A stretch of 64,000 nt of DNA from Lachnospiraceae bacterium (GCA_022845955.1 AP025576.1:5642001-5706000); one strand, 5' to 3'. Shown: positions 18,661 through 27,521, counted from the stretch's first letter. The notes: a model not told the origin generated them from the letters alone. Numbers and translations: made by a program.

Positions 18661-18881
18661 TTAACAGCTGATTATGGATATGGGCTTTATCTTCATGGGT
18701 ATAGACCGTAAATTGCTGTTGCCTTTCGTGTATCTATTGCCAGCTCATAGCCGATCTGATTCGTCACCTCCGGCGTGGTTTCACCGGGTTTAAACGATTG
18801 CAAAATCCGGTACATAATCACGTCCCGGTATTTCTGGAGAGCTGCTTTGCAATCACCATATCGGTTCCTCCTTTTATGCAA
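18661..18881 (-). pseudogene. Relaxase (MobA/VirD2-like) fragment, frameshifted
   Basis: A minus-strand frame encodes YRILQSFKPGETTPEV and then YELAIDTRKATAIYGL, typical of the middle part of mobilization relaxases of integrative elements. It ends at a stop near 18697, but the next frame continues with YTHEDKAHIHNQLL, the metal-binding HxH motif (HIH) that follows in such relaxases. So one frameshift separates two pieces of one ancestral gene, and both ends are missing. It is a decayed remnant of a conjugative or mobilizable element. A short plus-strand frame at 18979-19122 next to it may be another remnant. Confidence 0.55.
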
Positions 18882-19161
18882 ACAAAAAAATGCGGCAGAA
18901 CAAAGGCCGCCGCGTCAATCTATATATTTGTTTAAAGATCTTTCAGGATTTCGTTTAGCGCTTCCAAGCCATCCGTTATGACTGCCACCAGCCGTATTAA
19001 ACCATACGGGCTTAAAAGAAACGCAGTCACAAAAGGAATTCGCACACCCCCATGAAGCAGACAGCATAGGTTTTTTCGACAGCTTTCCGATGGTGATGCA
19101 ACCCTATGAGATAGAACATTAAAATTCGAAAAGAAGTGAAAAGAGAAGCCTCATTGTATGA

Positions 19162-19189
19162 AACCGCTCCGCATTTGCACGGAGCGGTT
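19162..19189 (-). terminator. Hairpin downstream of the collagen-like gene
   Basis: A 10-bp stem (AACCGCTCCG and its complement, perfect at nine or ten positions) lying about 175 bases after the collagen-like gene on its strand. The following tract is only short in T. It is the only terminator-like structure in the 18882-19363 stretch. Confidence 0.45.
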
Positions 19190-19363
19190 CCTGCAACTTC
19201 TGCATAAAATTAATTTTTCACACCAGTGGTGCGCGTTTCCCCTTGCGATATAAGGAAAGAAAAATAAAACGGTTTAAAACCTGTTGCTATTACCATTGGA
19301 TTTGGTATTCAAATTTGATACTAATACGATTGGAGCAAATTATTACACAGCCTGTTTTTTTTA

Positions 19364-20512
19364 TCAAAATGGTGAAACACGTTCTACCGTGAGCGTAGCG
19401 TTCGTAAGCGAGGCCAAGTTCAACGATGCGGTGCCAGTGGAAAGAAACGATAAATCAACTGTGCCGCTCAGGAACTCAATGACACTGCCTTGTAAGATCG
19501 TGTTATCTGTTGTGGATAATGTGCTGTACTGCAATGTGGAGTCGATGAAGTTGCCGTTTTGTCGTACTCCCGCAGAAATTGTCTGATTTGGTGTCTCAAC
19601 CGGAGCTATACGGAGCATATAATTGATTTCGTATTCACCTGAAATAAAAATTTGCAGTTCGTTCGGATTTGTCCCAACATCAAAAGAAGGCATAAAATTA
19701 TTGAGCTGCACCTGTTCAGTCTGGCCGCTGGCGGTGAAAACAAATGTTTGAGCTGCGTTGGAATAAAGACCACCAAATGCATTTCCCATTGTTTTACCAT
19801 CAATTTCGACCGTCGCTGGATTGTCAAACAAATTAATATTTAAATTGGGGGATATAAAATTTAAATCCTCTCCAAACCTAATAGGTATTGGGCCGCCGTT
19901 ACCGTTTATAAAAAACAAAACATCACCTGGATTAAAGGAACCCTCCGGTCCCTGTTCTCCTTGCGGACCGGGTTCCCCCTGTGGTCCGGGTTCGCCCTGT
20001 GGTCCGGGTACACCTTGTGACCCAGGTTCGCCTTGCGGCCCAGGTTCGCCCTGTGGTCCGGGTTCGCCTTGCGGACCGGGTACACCTTGTGACCCAGGTT
20101 CACCTTGTGGTCCGGGTTCCCCCTGTGGTCCGGGTTCGCCTTGTGGTCCGGGTTCGCCTTGTGGTCCGGGTACACCTTGTGACCCAGGTTCGCCTTGTGG
20201 TCCGGGTTCCCCCTGTGGTCCGGGTTCCCCCTGTGATCCGGGTTCGCCCTGTGGTCCGGGTTCCCCCTGTAGTCCAGGTTCGCCTTGCGGACCGGGTTCC
20301 CCCTGTGGTCCGGGTTCGCCCTGTGGTCCGGGTTCGCCTTGTGGCCCAGGTACACCCTGTGGTCCGGGTACACCTTGTGGCCCAGGTACACCCTGTGGTC
20401 CAGGTACACCTTGTGGCCCAGGTACACCCTGTGGTCCTTGACAGCACCCACAGTTGCAGCAGTTAAAACAGTTTTTAGGATGATTATCACCATTGCAGTT
20501 GTATATATACAT
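19364..20512 (-). CDS. Collagen-like Gly-X-Y repeat protein, BclA-like
   Basis: This protein has about 382 residues. It has a short Cys-rich head ([11 protein letters not shown], residues 14-24), then about 55 uninterrupted Gly-X-Y triplets (residues 26-193), mostly GPQGEP and GPQGVP, then a globular C-terminal domain of about 190 residues rich in Asn, Thr, Ile and Phe. This is the layout of BclA-type trimeric filaments of spore or cell surfaces, whose C-terminal jelly-roll starts trimer formation. There is no signal peptide, as in spore-coat or exosporium proteins made in the mother cell. The start at 20512 follows GGGGGAT; an ATG 15 bases upstream-in-frame has a poorer site. The repeat DNA is built from 18-bp units, prone to length change. 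Confidence 0.88.
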   Translation of the reverse strand: MYIYNCNGDNHPKNCFNCCNCGCCQGPQGVPGPQGVPGPQGVPGPQGVPGPQGVPGPQGEPGPQGEPGPQGEPGPQGEPGLQGEPGPQGEPGSQGEPGPQGEPGPQGEPGSQGVPGPQGEPGPQGEPGPQGEPGPQGEPGSQGVPGPQGEPGPQGEPGPQGEPGSQGVPGPQGEPGPQGEPGPQGEQGPEGSFNPGDVLFFINGNGGPIPIRFGEDLNFISPNLNINLFDNPATVEIDGKTMGNAFGGLYSNAAQTFVFTASGQTEQVQLNNFMPSFDVGTNPNELQIFISGEYEINYMLRIAPVETPNQTISAGVRQNGNFIDSTLQYSTLSTTDNTILQGSVIEFLSGTVDLSFLSTGTASLNLASLTNATLTVERVSPF

Positions 20513-20577
20513 ATCTGTATCCCCCATTCCTTTATGAATATTAGAAACCTGATGCATATCAAGTATCTAATATGAGT

Positions 20578-20967
20578 TTATTCTCCAAACTGAAAATAGT
20601 TCACCTTTTTTACAGGATTGAGATATTCATTCCAGTTAAAATGTTTGTTACCCAACCGCCAATCATTTCCATATATCACCCATTTTTCACCTTGCCAGTC
20701 AACCGTCCGGACATTCTTCAGCCTAGCACATTCCTTTTCCCGGCGCGGGGCAGCGTGTTTCCATTTTGCCAGATCGTTATCATCCTTGCCGCAGAACACA
20801 GGCGGCGGACTGTAACTAATCAGTTTCACCCGCAGGCAAAGCTTCGGGACTGCCTGGACTGCCTCATGGATTTTTGTCATACCTGAATGCTCCGCCTTGT
20901 CATTATCCAGGCAAAGGCTGATATCCGTCCGGCCTTCGGGGCGCGTCCGGCGTTTCGGTGGCCTTTG
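20578..20967 (-). pseudogene. Toprim-like protein fragment
   Basis: An open frame of 130 codons without a proper start at its beginning; an internal ATG at 20880 could give 100 residues. Near its start, TDISLCLDNDKAEHSGM matches the LxLDND metal-binding core of Toprim domains in primase-like proteins of mobile elements (DUF3991 type). The Trp-rich C-terminus (WNEYLN and similar) is not distinctive. Loss of everything before the Toprim core marks it as a remnant, in line with the relaxase fragment 2 kb away. Confidence 0.35.
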
Positions 20968-21374
20968 TCATGCAATCTCTCCTTTTGATTTTGGCTAAAA
21001 AAGGAACTCACCACCATCCTTTACTCTGCTTAAAAAACCTTTTTTATATTAATCTCCTTTATAACAGTGCATAATCCGACTGGATCTTTTTTTACAACAA
21101 AGCTGACATCTGTCAGACTCCACTCCCTTTCTCATTTTTATTTGCTTTAAAACGAAAATTATAATTTATCTACTGTACGTCTATCCGGTTATGTTCTTAA
21201 TTCTCCAGCTCCGTCCCGTCTGTAACCGCAGTATATGCAATTATCAATTTCTACAATCTCAAAAAGGATGGATGCTTTTATTTCAAACTTCTATTGTGCA
21301 TAATCATTTTTAATTAAAAGTATTTATCCTTCTTTTAAGGGTTTTACAGCCAAAGTTCATGATTTCAGTCGCCA

Positions 21375-21393
21375 CCACCCGTAAAACGGGTGG
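21375..21393. repeat. Right-end hairpin of the IS200-type element; rest of the 20968-21525 gap
   Basis: The stem CCACCC/GGGTGG around GTAAAAC, followed by a second, larger imperfect stem to about 21436, lies about 130 bases beyond the end of the transposase gene. IS200/IS605 elements carry such subterminal hairpins instead of inverted repeats. In 20968-21360 I see no gene or recognisable site. Confidence 0.55.
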
Positions 21394-21525
21394 CTCGGGA
21401 CGCTGGCTGTAAGCCCTTGCTGCCAGACAGCGTCTCAAGGCGCCCTAGACTTTCTCTTCGTTCAAGTCACTATTGCACTTGACGCGTTGCTCATGCCTCT
21501 GAAGAGGCGTTCGTACTACTTCGAC

Positions 21526-21946
21526 TTAACCCTTAAAAGGGTCCTCATATTCCTTTACACTTAATTTATCCTGCATGATGTCATACTTCTCTTGATCCTG
21601 AATATACTTCTTGATTGTCGCCTCATTTAATCCCACCGTACTAACGTAATATCCTTCTGACCAGAAGTGTCTGTTTCCAAACTTGAACTTTAAATTTGCA
21701 TGTCTGTCAAATATCATTAGTGCTGACTTTCCCTTTAAGTATCCCATAAAACTTGAGACGCTCATCTTTGGTGGTATGCTTACTAGCATATGAATATGAT
21801 CCGGCATTAAATGCCCCTCAATAATCTCTACTCCTTTGTAAGAACATAACTGTTTCAAAATATCTCTTATATCAACTTTTAATTGATTATAGATTATTTT
21901 TCGTCTATACTTTGGAGGGAATACGATGTGGTATTTGCACATCCAT
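21526..21946 (-). pseudogene. tnpA: IS200-type Y1 transposase, main part (3' segment)
   Basis: This segment encodes all but about the first dozen residues of a single-strand transposase. It has CKYHIVFPPKYRRKIIYNQL near its start, the HMLVSIPP strand with the HxH/U motif region (MPDHIHMLVSI) and the catalytic-tyrosine helix near the end (QDQEKYDIMQ area). Its N-terminus lies 7.2 kb away at 29185-29219. The two parts together are 456 bases, exactly 152 codons, so removing IME-A gives an intact 151-residue protein. In its present state no functional transposase is made unless translation starts at the internal ATG at 21942. Confidence 0.9.
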
Positions 21947-21965
21947 TTAGGTCAGTTTACAAGGA
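21935..21965 (+). other. attL of IME-A
   Basis: The junction reads host CATCCAT, core TT, then element AGGTCAGTTTACAAGG. The element arm AGTTTACAAGGAACTACAC recurs inverted, with one mismatch, at the right end. The same arm begins IME-B. Confidence 0.8.
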
Positions 21966-21995
21966 ACTACACGCAGACCACGAAACGGGGGCTGC

Positions 21996-22063
21996 TGACA
22001 ACAAATAAAGGCTGAGTATCAAGCACCGGGAAAGTGCGGGATATTCAGCCTGTTTTGTTGTCA
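21996..22063. repeat. Long inverted repeat near the left end of IME-A
   Basis: Arms beginning TGACAACAAA and ending TTTGTTGTCA, continued by AGGCTGAGTATC/GGATATTCAGCCT, can form a stem of over 20 bp with small bulges. It is kept in IME-B (37728-37794) with one changed base at its outer end. It may be a terminator guarding the element's left end or an origin-type structure. Confidence 0.5.
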
Positions 22064-22097
22064 GGGGTTTCCAAAGGGGCTTGCCCCTTGGCACACG

Positions 22098-22129
22098 ACT
22101 TTGCGTAGCAAAGTGTAGTGTGTTATACG
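22098..22129 (+). other. oriT of IME-A, pMV158/MobV type
   Basis: The hairpin ACTTTGC-GTA-GCAAAGT is followed directly by GTAGTGTGTTATAC. The MobV family nick site known from plasmid pMV158 is TAGTGTG^TTA directly after a hairpin with ACTTT arms, so the nick would be between 22122 and 22123 on the plus strand. It lies at the opposite end of the element from the relaxase gene (26318), about 4.2 kb away, which is unusual. IME-B has the same site. The rest of the 21947-22423 leader is noncoding. Confidence 0.82.
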
Positions 22130-22299
22130 CTCTGTCGGCGTTGCTGCGAAAATGGGGTTGCCGCCGGGGAGGGCAAGGGCATTTGAAACGGCAGGAAAAC
22201 AGGGCTGTGATTGCGTGGCATGGAGCCGCAAGCGCAGGACTGGTTTCGCCAGCAGACAGGGCGTATATGAAAGCCCCCGTCCCTTGTCCCACGCCGGAC

Positions 22300-22320
22300 T
22301 TCGGGACAAAATGTCCCGAA
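22300..22320. repeat. TTCGGGACA palindrome, left copy of IME-A
   Basis: A 9-bp perfect stem TTCGGGACA/TGTCCCGAA with loop AAA. The same structure recurs at 25070-25115 (two units) and in IME-B at 38033 and 42293, with paired base changes that keep the stem. Confidence 0.6.
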
Positions 22321-22423
22321 CTTGTGGACACACTCACAAAAAAGCAAACAGATTTTTCTCTCAAAATTGGAATGGGCGGGGAAGCCATTTTAGGGCTTTG
22401 CTATCTCCCTGATAAATGAGAAG

Positions 22424-22810
22424 TTAAGTTTCGTCCATATATATTTTTACCTCGATGTATTCATGATTTCTTGCATAAGCAAACGACGCTGATTTTCTGA
22501 TATAGTCAAATATATTTTCGTCTAAATCTTCGTCCCATGTTGTTTCGCTGAAAATTTTATTTTCAGCGGTTGGCTTATACAAGATGACTACATGGATTTG
22601 ATAAAACTCTTCATCATCATTTGAAAACTGTCGAACTAATGAAATTTGAAAAAATGGTTCTTTTGAAAAAGCAGTAAATGTTCCGGTTTCAAATAAAACC
22701 ATATCTTCTTCAAGCGGTGTGCTGCACATCTGCTCAAAAACATCAACTATTTCTTCCACAGACATTTTATCCGTTATCTTATCTTCTAAAAACTTAATCA
22801 AGTTCTCCAT
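22424..22810 (-). CDS. Unknown 128-aa acidic protein (conserved in both IMEs)
   Basis: AGGAGG lies 7 bases before the ATG. The protein is acidic, soluble, with a helical start (LIKFLEDKITDKMSVEEIVD) and then a beta-rich part. The IME-B version (38152-38538) differs at only a few residues. I recognise no family; size, acidity and place resemble immunity-type proteins of polymorphic toxin systems, but that is inference. It is transcribed toward the left end, away from the mobilization genes. Confidence 0.75.
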   Translation of the reverse strand: MENLIKFLEDKITDKMSVEEIVDVFEQMCSTPLEEDMVLFETGTFTAFSKEPFFQISLVRQFSNDDEEFYQIHVVILYKPTAENKIFSETTWDEDLDENIFDYIRKSASFAYARNHEYIEVKIYMDET

Positions 22811-23076
22811 TGATTTTCCTCCTGTAAATTCTTATTTATTGTTCTCTACTTCCGTCCCCGCTGTGGATTTGGATTTTTCAGCAAATCTGACTTATCAGTT
22901 CTTAGAAATGGGCGGGATGCCATTTTAGGGCTTTCCCGCCTTGATTGCCCATCAGCAAAGGCGGGCGGGGCTGTCAATGGCGGCGCATTTGTGCGCCGTT
23001 CATCTTGACCGTTGACTGGCTCGGCTGGCTTTGCTATTTTCCCGGTAAGTGAGAATGGGAATAGGTATGTATCATA

Positions 23077-23490
23077 TTATTTTATCATAATTCCATCTGG
23101 CAAAATAATATCGCCATCATCTCCACTCACATCAAAAAATCCAACCTTGTGTTTTTGAGCTAAACTACGCATAAGTTCATACGCCTCGTCTGCCACCGAC
23201 CAAGAAAACGCAGCGTAAATTACATTATACCCAATACTGTAATCAACCATATGCAACTCCAAATTTTCATCGTCATCAAGAGCATCGTCATTCGGTGCAT
23301 ATTCCCCATTCATGGGCGGGAATTTTTCTTTCATTTCCATAAACCAGTTTTGTAAAGCCGGAGAAGAAACACTAATCGTTTGGTAATCATGTTCTTCCTC
23401 CCATTCCATTTGCTTTTCATACCATGCCATAAACTCTTTTTTTGTGGTAGGTGCTTTTGTTCTCTCAAAAACCATCAAATCATAACTCAT
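23077..23490 (-). CDS. Unknown 137-aa protein, MSYDLMVFE family (IME-A only)
   Basis: GAAAGGAG precedes the ATG at 23490. The opening MSYDLMVFERTKAPTTKKEF and the later PALQNWFMEMKEKFPPMNG and YSIGYNVIYAAFSWS segments mark a conserved, widely spread small-protein family of unknown function, often met as a lone gene in variable regions. The protein is acidic and soluble. It occupies the place that in IME-B is taken by an IS5 element and an unrelated 260-aa gene. An immunity-type role is possible but unproven. The 22811-23076 spacer shows only decayed repeats of the neighbour's flank. Confidence 0.75.
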   Translation of the reverse strand: MSYDLMVFERTKAPTTKKEFMAWYEKQMEWEEEHDYQTISVSSPALQNWFMEMKEKFPPMNGEYAPNDDALDDDENLELHMVDYSIGYNVIYAAFSWSVADEAYELMRSLAQKHKVGFFDVSGDDGDIILPDGIMIK

Positions 23491-23528
23491 ATTGATAACT
23501 CCTTTCAGATTTCTTGTTTATCGCTCTC

Positions 23529-24329
23529 TTATTTTCTCCCCCGCTGTGGGTTCGGATTTTTCAGCAAGTCCGACTTCTGTGCAATCTTTTTCAGCCACTT
23601 CTTTTCTTCCTCGGACAGCTTCTTCAAGTTCAATTTGAGCCGCTTACAGATAAACGCCAGCGACGCTTGCTCCGGGTCGCTGCCCTCTTTGGCGGTTTCC
23701 TCGGCGGTCTGCAAAAAATCTTCCAGTGGGTTATCCTCCGGGACACTGAAAAAATCTTCCTTATGTGCTTCCCGCAGGTCAAGAGCTATCTTGTTTATGT
23801 CCTGCTGTATCACATAGCGGCAAAAACTATCATCATCAATATGGGCGGCGATAAGCTGTCTTAACTGCGGGTCGGTCAAGCCGGGATTGTGCTGCTTCAT
23901 AATGGTTGTACTCACAGCGTCTACAATGGCGTTTGCACTCTGCACCTGTTTGCCAGCGATACCGTTTACATAGATTTCAAGGTCAGCCATGAGCCGGGGG
24001 AAATCCGGGTGTACCGCCAGCTCACACAAGAGGGAAGTATCCACCCGCCCACTTTTCAATAGTTCAATCATATCATCACTCAAGCGCAGGTCTGCAAGAT
24101 CGGCGTTTGGGTGATTTTTTGTTTGAGAACGCCCCAGCAGATAATCAACAGTCACTTCATAAAACTTTGCCAACTCAATAAGGGCATAATGGCTGATGTC
24201 CTTGAAATTATCCCCCTCATAACTGCCCAACGCAGACTTGGAGAGGTGCGTCTGCTCCGCAAGCTGTTCCAGCGTCAACCCACGCTCCACACGCAGGTCT
24301 TTTAGGCGTTCCTGTATGGATAGTTCCAT
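23529..24329 (-). CDS. XRE-family transcriptional regulator of IME-A
   Basis: A 266-residue regulator; the start at 24329 has GGGGGAG upstream and matches the start of the IME-B homologue. Residues about 8-62 form a helix-turn-helix (ERGLTLEQLAEQTHLSKSAL, then YEVTVDYLLGRS). The rest is a helical domain ending in a basic tail, with LTDPQLRQLIAAHIDDDSFC in the middle. It is highly similar to the IME-B protein at 40567-41388. It likely controls the element's mobility or cargo genes; its conserved position between two variable genes makes it a landmark of the cargo region. Confidence 0.88.
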   Translation of the reverse strand: MELSIQERLKDLRVERGLTLEQLAEQTHLSKSALGSYEGDNFKDISHYALIELAKFYEVTVDYLLGRSQTKNHPNADLADLRLSDDMIELLKSGRVDTSLLCELAVHPDFPRLMADLEIYVNGIAGKQVQSANAIVDAVSTTIMKQHNPGLTDPQLRQLIAAHIDDDSFCRYVIQQDINKIALDLREAHKEDFFSVPEDNPLEDFLQTAEETAKEGSDPEQASLAFICKRLKLNLKKLSEEEKKWLKKIAQKSDLLKNPNPQRGRK

Positions 24330-24384
24330 GCTCTCCCCCCTGTCTGCCCAATAAATGGGAATAGCTGTTTTCTCATGTTTTAAT

Positions 24385-24831
24385 TTATTTCTGTTCTGTG
24401 TAATGAATACAAATACCACTACTGCACGAGCGCGGGTCAAAGTAAGATGAAATAGAACCCCATGAAAACAAGTTTTCTTCGTTCTTCAAACCACAAAACC
24501 TCATGAGCCATTCATCACAATACCTTTTATCTTTCTGAGCTTCTTCGGGCGTCCAGCATTCCCAATGCTGAATAGCATTTAAGTCAAAGTGCTGCGGATA
24601 TAGATTAACAAATTCAAGATTTTTCTGTGGATTGAAGCAAAAATAAACAGGGATTTTGTTGTCATAAACTTTTTCTTTTATATCGTACCATATATATCCA
24701 TTTCTCATATCTCTGATTTGTGTGATTTTATCTTTTGGAAAATCAGAAATAAAGTCAGCATAATGCAATAACGGTGATACTGTTATATTCAGTTCAGGGA
24801 AAGTAATCTTTCCTGTTTGTAACTCAATCAA
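24385..24831 (-). CDS. Unknown 148-aa protein (IME-A only)
   Basis: Starts at TTG with GGGGG 8 bases upstream. The protein is soluble, with many aromatic residues (for example FDLNAIQHWECWTPEEAQKD) and a Cys pair near the end. No family recognised. It lies just upstream of the XRE regulator gene on the same strand and is replaced by an unrelated 211-aa gene in IME-B. The following 24832-25211 stretch is noncoding and holds the palindromes before the mobilization genes. Confidence 0.65.
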   Translation of the reverse strand: MIELQTGKITFPELNITVSPLLHYADFISDFPKDKITQIRDMRNGYIWYDIKEKVYDNKIPVYFCFNPQKNLEFVNLYPQHFDLNAIQHWECWTPEEAQKDKRYCDEWLMRFCGLKNEENLFSWGSISSYFDPRSCSSGICIHYTEQK

Positions 24832-25069
24832 ATAGGCTTCCCCCTTTCCAAATGCCGATTTGTCTCTTTGTAATTATCATTTTACCACAATTCCGAGAGC
24901 GTGGAAATAGGCAGTTTTTTGGGCGGATTTCCTACCTTTCGGATATACGGGATGGGCGGTCATTTAGGTGTAGACTTAGGGTAGTCCATCGATGGGCTGC
25001 ACCTTGAAAACCAAATGACCGTCCGAAAAGGAATACCCCGGCAGGGGAAGCACCGCAAGGAGCCAACTT

Positions 25070-25115
25070 CTGGACACTTTGTCCAGAGGTCACTTCGGGA
25101 CAAAGTGTCCCGAAG
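25070..25115. repeat. Two palindromes before the mobilization operon of IME-A
   Basis: CTGGACA-CTT-TGTCCAG (25070-25086) and CTTCGGGACA-AAG-TGTCCCGAAG (25093-25115) stand 7 bases apart. They share the inner GGACA/TGTCC stem with the copies at 22300, 38033 and 42293. They sit about 100 bases before the VLP gene and could be an operator or a leader structure of the plus-strand operon. Confidence 0.6.
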
Positions 25116-25211
25116 CTGTGGGGAGCGTGCCAACGCCGGAACACGCCGCAGGAATGGGGCAGGAAGCCTTTTCGGTGAGAGCGGCAACGGAAAGCAAAAT
25201 GGAGGAAACAC

Positions 25212-25625
25212 ATGAGAGAGAACCCATATAAACGACTGCCGCCCATAGAGCGCAAGCAAGACGGTTCCCTTTACCGCATGACACCGGCACAGAGGAAACA
25301 GGCAAACGCCCTGATCCGCCGGGAGTGCTGCTGTTATGAGGACGGCAATTGCATCGTTCTTGACGATGGGGACACCTGCGCCTGCCCGCAGACGGCTTCT
25401 TTCTCGGTCTGCTGTAAGTGGTTCCGCTGGGCGGTCTTGCCGCTGGACGGGACGCTGGAAGCGGAGATTTTCCGGGATAAGGACTTGAAACGCTGTGCGG
25501 TCTGCGGCGGTGTGTTCGTCCCTAAATCCAACCGGGCAAAATACTGCCCCGACTGCGCCGCCAGAGTTCACAGGCGGCAGAAAACAGAAAGTGAACGGAA
25601 AAGGAGGTCTGCTGTGGACAGTTAG
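25212..25625 (+). CDS. Cysteine-rich VLP domain protein
   Basis: A 137-residue protein with GGAGG 7 bases before the ATG. It has the Cys_rich_VLP pattern: YRMTPAQRKQANALIRRECC, then several Cys (CCYEDGNC, CACPQ, SVCCKWFRWAVLP), and a zinc-finger-like CAVCGGVFVPKSNRAKYCPDC near the basic tail. Such genes are regular companions of RepA-type initiators and MobV relaxases on Firmicutes elements; the role is unknown, DNA binding being likely. The IME-B copy (42383-42796) has the same length. Confidence 0.88.
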   Translation: MRENPYKRLPPIERKQDGSLYRMTPAQRKQANALIRRECCCYEDGNCIVLDDGDTCACPQTASFSVCCKWFRWAVLPLDGTLEAEIFRDKDLKRCAVCGGVFVPKSNRAKYCPDCAARVHRRQKTESERKRRSAVDS

Positions 25626-25736
25626 GGGCTGAAAAGTCCTTGATTTTCAAGGCTTTGCAAGCACAGAACAGGGGCAGGCAATAGAAACTACCGTCTACCC
25701 CCAAAAACGGGCTTCTAACCGTCCACAAAACACGAT

Positions 25737-26132
25737 ATGACAAGCACAATTTATATTCATCAGCCGGAGAAAGCAGTCAGCTTCACACGCTTGCCCAACT
25801 TTCTCTTTGAAGCCCCTACATTCAGCCCTCTGTCCAACGAGGCAAAGATGTTGTACGCCTTTATCCTACGCCGGACGGAGTTATCCCGGAAGAACGGCTG
25901 GGCGGACGAGTACGGGCGGATTTTCCTGTATTACCCAATCTGCGAGGTTGTTGCCCTGCTTCACTGTGGGCGGCAAAAGGCGGTGAACACCCTGCGAGAA
26001 CTGCAATATGCCGGATTGGTGGAGATCCAGAAGCAGGGCTGTGGAAAACCCAACCGCATCTACCCAAAATCCTTTGAAGCGGTTCCAAACACCGACTTCA
26101 AGAAATCCCGTTCTGGTACGCCGGAGGACTGA
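25737..26132 (+). CDS. RepA-type replication initiator, N-terminal domain only
   Basis: This 131-residue protein matches the N-terminal domain of RepA_N replication initiators of Gram-positive plasmids: WLPNFLFE-like (FTRLPNFLFEAPTF), LSNEAKMLYAFILRRTELS, and the winged-helix segment with CGRQKAVNTLRELQYAGL. Whole plasmid RepA_N proteins have over 300 residues, so this is a short version, common on integrative elements. It may start replication of the excised circle. No clear ribosome binding site precedes the ATG; the leader is about 110 bases. Confidence 0.85.
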   Translation: MTSTIYIHQPEKAVSFTRLPNFLFEAPTFSPLSNEAKMLYAFILRRTELSRKNGWADEYGRIFLYYPICEVVALLHCGRQKAVNTLRELQYAGLVEIQKQGCGKPNRIYPKSFEAVPNTDFKKSRSGTPED

Positions 26133-26317
26133 AAACCGCACTTGACAAGTACGAAAATCAACCCTCTTGGAGTACGAAAACCGGACGGTATATAGAACTA
26201 CAGAGATTAAAACGATTTTATTTATATCTTATCCATTCCTATCCTATCCGAGATATTTTCTGCGGGATTTTCCTGTGGAAAAGTCCCGGAAAGGAACGGA
26301 ACGGGGAAAGGAGTTTC

Positions 26318-27259
26318 ATGGCACAACACGCAATTTTGCGATTTGAAAAGCACAAGGGCAATCCGGCAAGACCGCTGGAAGCCCATCACGAACGGCAAAA
26401 GGAACAGTACACCAGCAATCCCGACATTGATACCAGCCGGAGCAAATACAATTTCCACATCATCAAGCCGGAGGGCAGGTACTACCACTTCATTCAAAAC
26501 CGCATTGAACAGGCAGGCTGCCGTACCCGTAAGGACAGTACCCGGTTTGTAGATACGCTGATTACCGCAAGCCCGGAGTTTTTTAAGAAGAAGTCCCCAA
26601 AGGAGATACAGGCGTTTTTCCAGAGGGCGGCGGAGTTTCTAATCGGGCGGGTAGGCCGGGAAAATATCGTGTCGGCTGTGGTACACATGGACGAGAAAAC
26701 GCCCCACCTGCATTTGGTCTTTGTCCCGCTGACAGAGGACAACCGCCTGTGTGCAAAGGAGATTATCGGGAACAGAGCCAGCCTCACAAAATGGCAGGAC
26801 GATTTTCACGCCTATATGGTGGAGAAATATCCCGACTTGGAGCGTGGGGAAAGTGCCAGCAAGACAGGCAGGAAGCATATCCCTACCCGCCTGTTCAAAC
26901 AGGCGGTCAATCTCTCCAAACAGGCAAGAGCCATTGAAGCCACGCTGGGCGATATTACCCCGTTCAACGCCGGAAAGAAAAAAGAGGAAGCCCTCTTCCT
27001 GCTGAAAAAGTGGTTTCCGCAGATGGAGAACTTCTCAGGGCAGCTCAAAAAATACAAGGTCACGATAAACGACCTTTTGGCAGAAAATGAACAGTTGGAA
27101 GCCAGAGCCAAAGCCAGCGAAAAAGGCAAGATGAAAGATACAATGGAACGGGCAAAGCTGGAAAGCGAGCTGAAAGACATTCAGCGGCTAGTAGACCGTA
27201 TCCCGCTGGAGGTGCTGGCAGAACTGAAACGGCAGCAGCGGCACACAAGGGAACGGTGA
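26318..27259 (+). CDS. MobV-family relaxase (Mob/Pre)
   Basis: A 313-residue relaxase with GGAG just before the ATG. Motif I is seen near residue 22 (LEAHHERQKE), and the metal-binding motif III is HMDEKTPHLHLVFVPL with His123, Asp125, Glu126, His130 and His132. The C-terminal third is a coiled coil. It would nick the oriT at 22122/22123 and lead the strand into a recipient using another element's mating channel. The IME-B copy has equal length and few changes. The preceding 26133-26317 spacer is noncoding and A/T-rich, almost identical in IME-B. Confidence 0.95.
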   Translation: MAQHAILRFEKHKGNPARPLEAHHERQKEQYTSNPDIDTSRSKYNFHIIKPEGRYYHFIQNRIEQAGCRTRKDSTRFVDTLITASPEFFKKKSPKEIQAFFQRAAEFLIGRVGRENIVSAVVHMDEKTPHLHLVFVPLTEDNRLCAKEIIGNRASLTKWQDDFHAYMVEKYPDLERGESASKTGRKHIPTRLFKQAVNLSKQARAIEATLGDITPFNAGKKKEEALFLLKKWFPQMENFSGQLKKYKVTINDLLAENEQLEARAKASEKGKMKDTMERAKLESELKDIQRLVDRIPLEVLAELKRQQRHTRER

Positions 27260-27329
27260 TTGATGACGGAAAACATTTCACGCCGCAGCATGGCGGCACT
27301 GCACTTTGAAAATTAAATATGGAGGTACT

Positions 27330-27521
27330 ATGGAGCATATCAGATACAAGAAAGAAACCGAAGTCGTGACTTTTCAGGGAAAGGAAATCACGCTGGAAAA
27401 TCTCTCCCCGGTGTTCACGCCGGAGCAGGAAGCGGCAAAACGCCGGGAGCTGGAACAGCAGCTTTATGAGGTGTTCCGCAAGTATGCCGACAAACGGCAG
27501 AGTGAGGAAGCCGGGGCATAA
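27330..27521 (+). CDS. Unknown 63-aa charged protein
   Basis: GGAGG lies 4 bases before the ATG. The protein is highly charged (MEHIRYKKETEVVTFQGKEI, then a Glu/Arg-rich helix). Its protein sequence is identical in IME-B (44501-44692), the strongest conservation of any gene of the pair. It sits between relaxase and recombinase, so an accessory role such as recombination directionality factor or relaxosome part is plausible. Confidence 0.75.
   Translation: MEHIRYKKETEVVTFQGKEITLENLSPVFTPEQEAAKRRELEQQLYEVFRKYADKRQSEEAGA

Noticed and set aside
18932-19030. Small hydrophobic frame (minus strand, GTG start) as a possible type I toxin
   Set aside because: No ribosome binding site, and it overlaps another broken frame on the plus strand; more likely part of element remnants.
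19970-20440. Regular short repeats that could suggest a CRISPR array
   Set aside because: The units are contiguous 18-bp codon repeats without unique spacers, inside a collagen-like coding sequence.
19821-20441. Long plus-strand open frame of Gly-Pro-Cys-type repeats opposite the collagen-like gene
   Set aside because: It is the mirror of the 18-bp coding repeats on the minus strand; it has no ribosome binding site and its composition follows from the Gly-X-Y codons.
22081-22419. Open frames on both strands in the left leader of the IMEs
   Set aside because: They overlap the oriT and palindromes, lack ribosome binding sites, and are not kept in frame between IME-A and IME-B.
25212-26132. 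Antibiotic-resistance cargo on the IMEs
   Set aside because: No gene of either element resembles a resistance determinant; the Cys-rich VLP and RepA-type genes are backbone.
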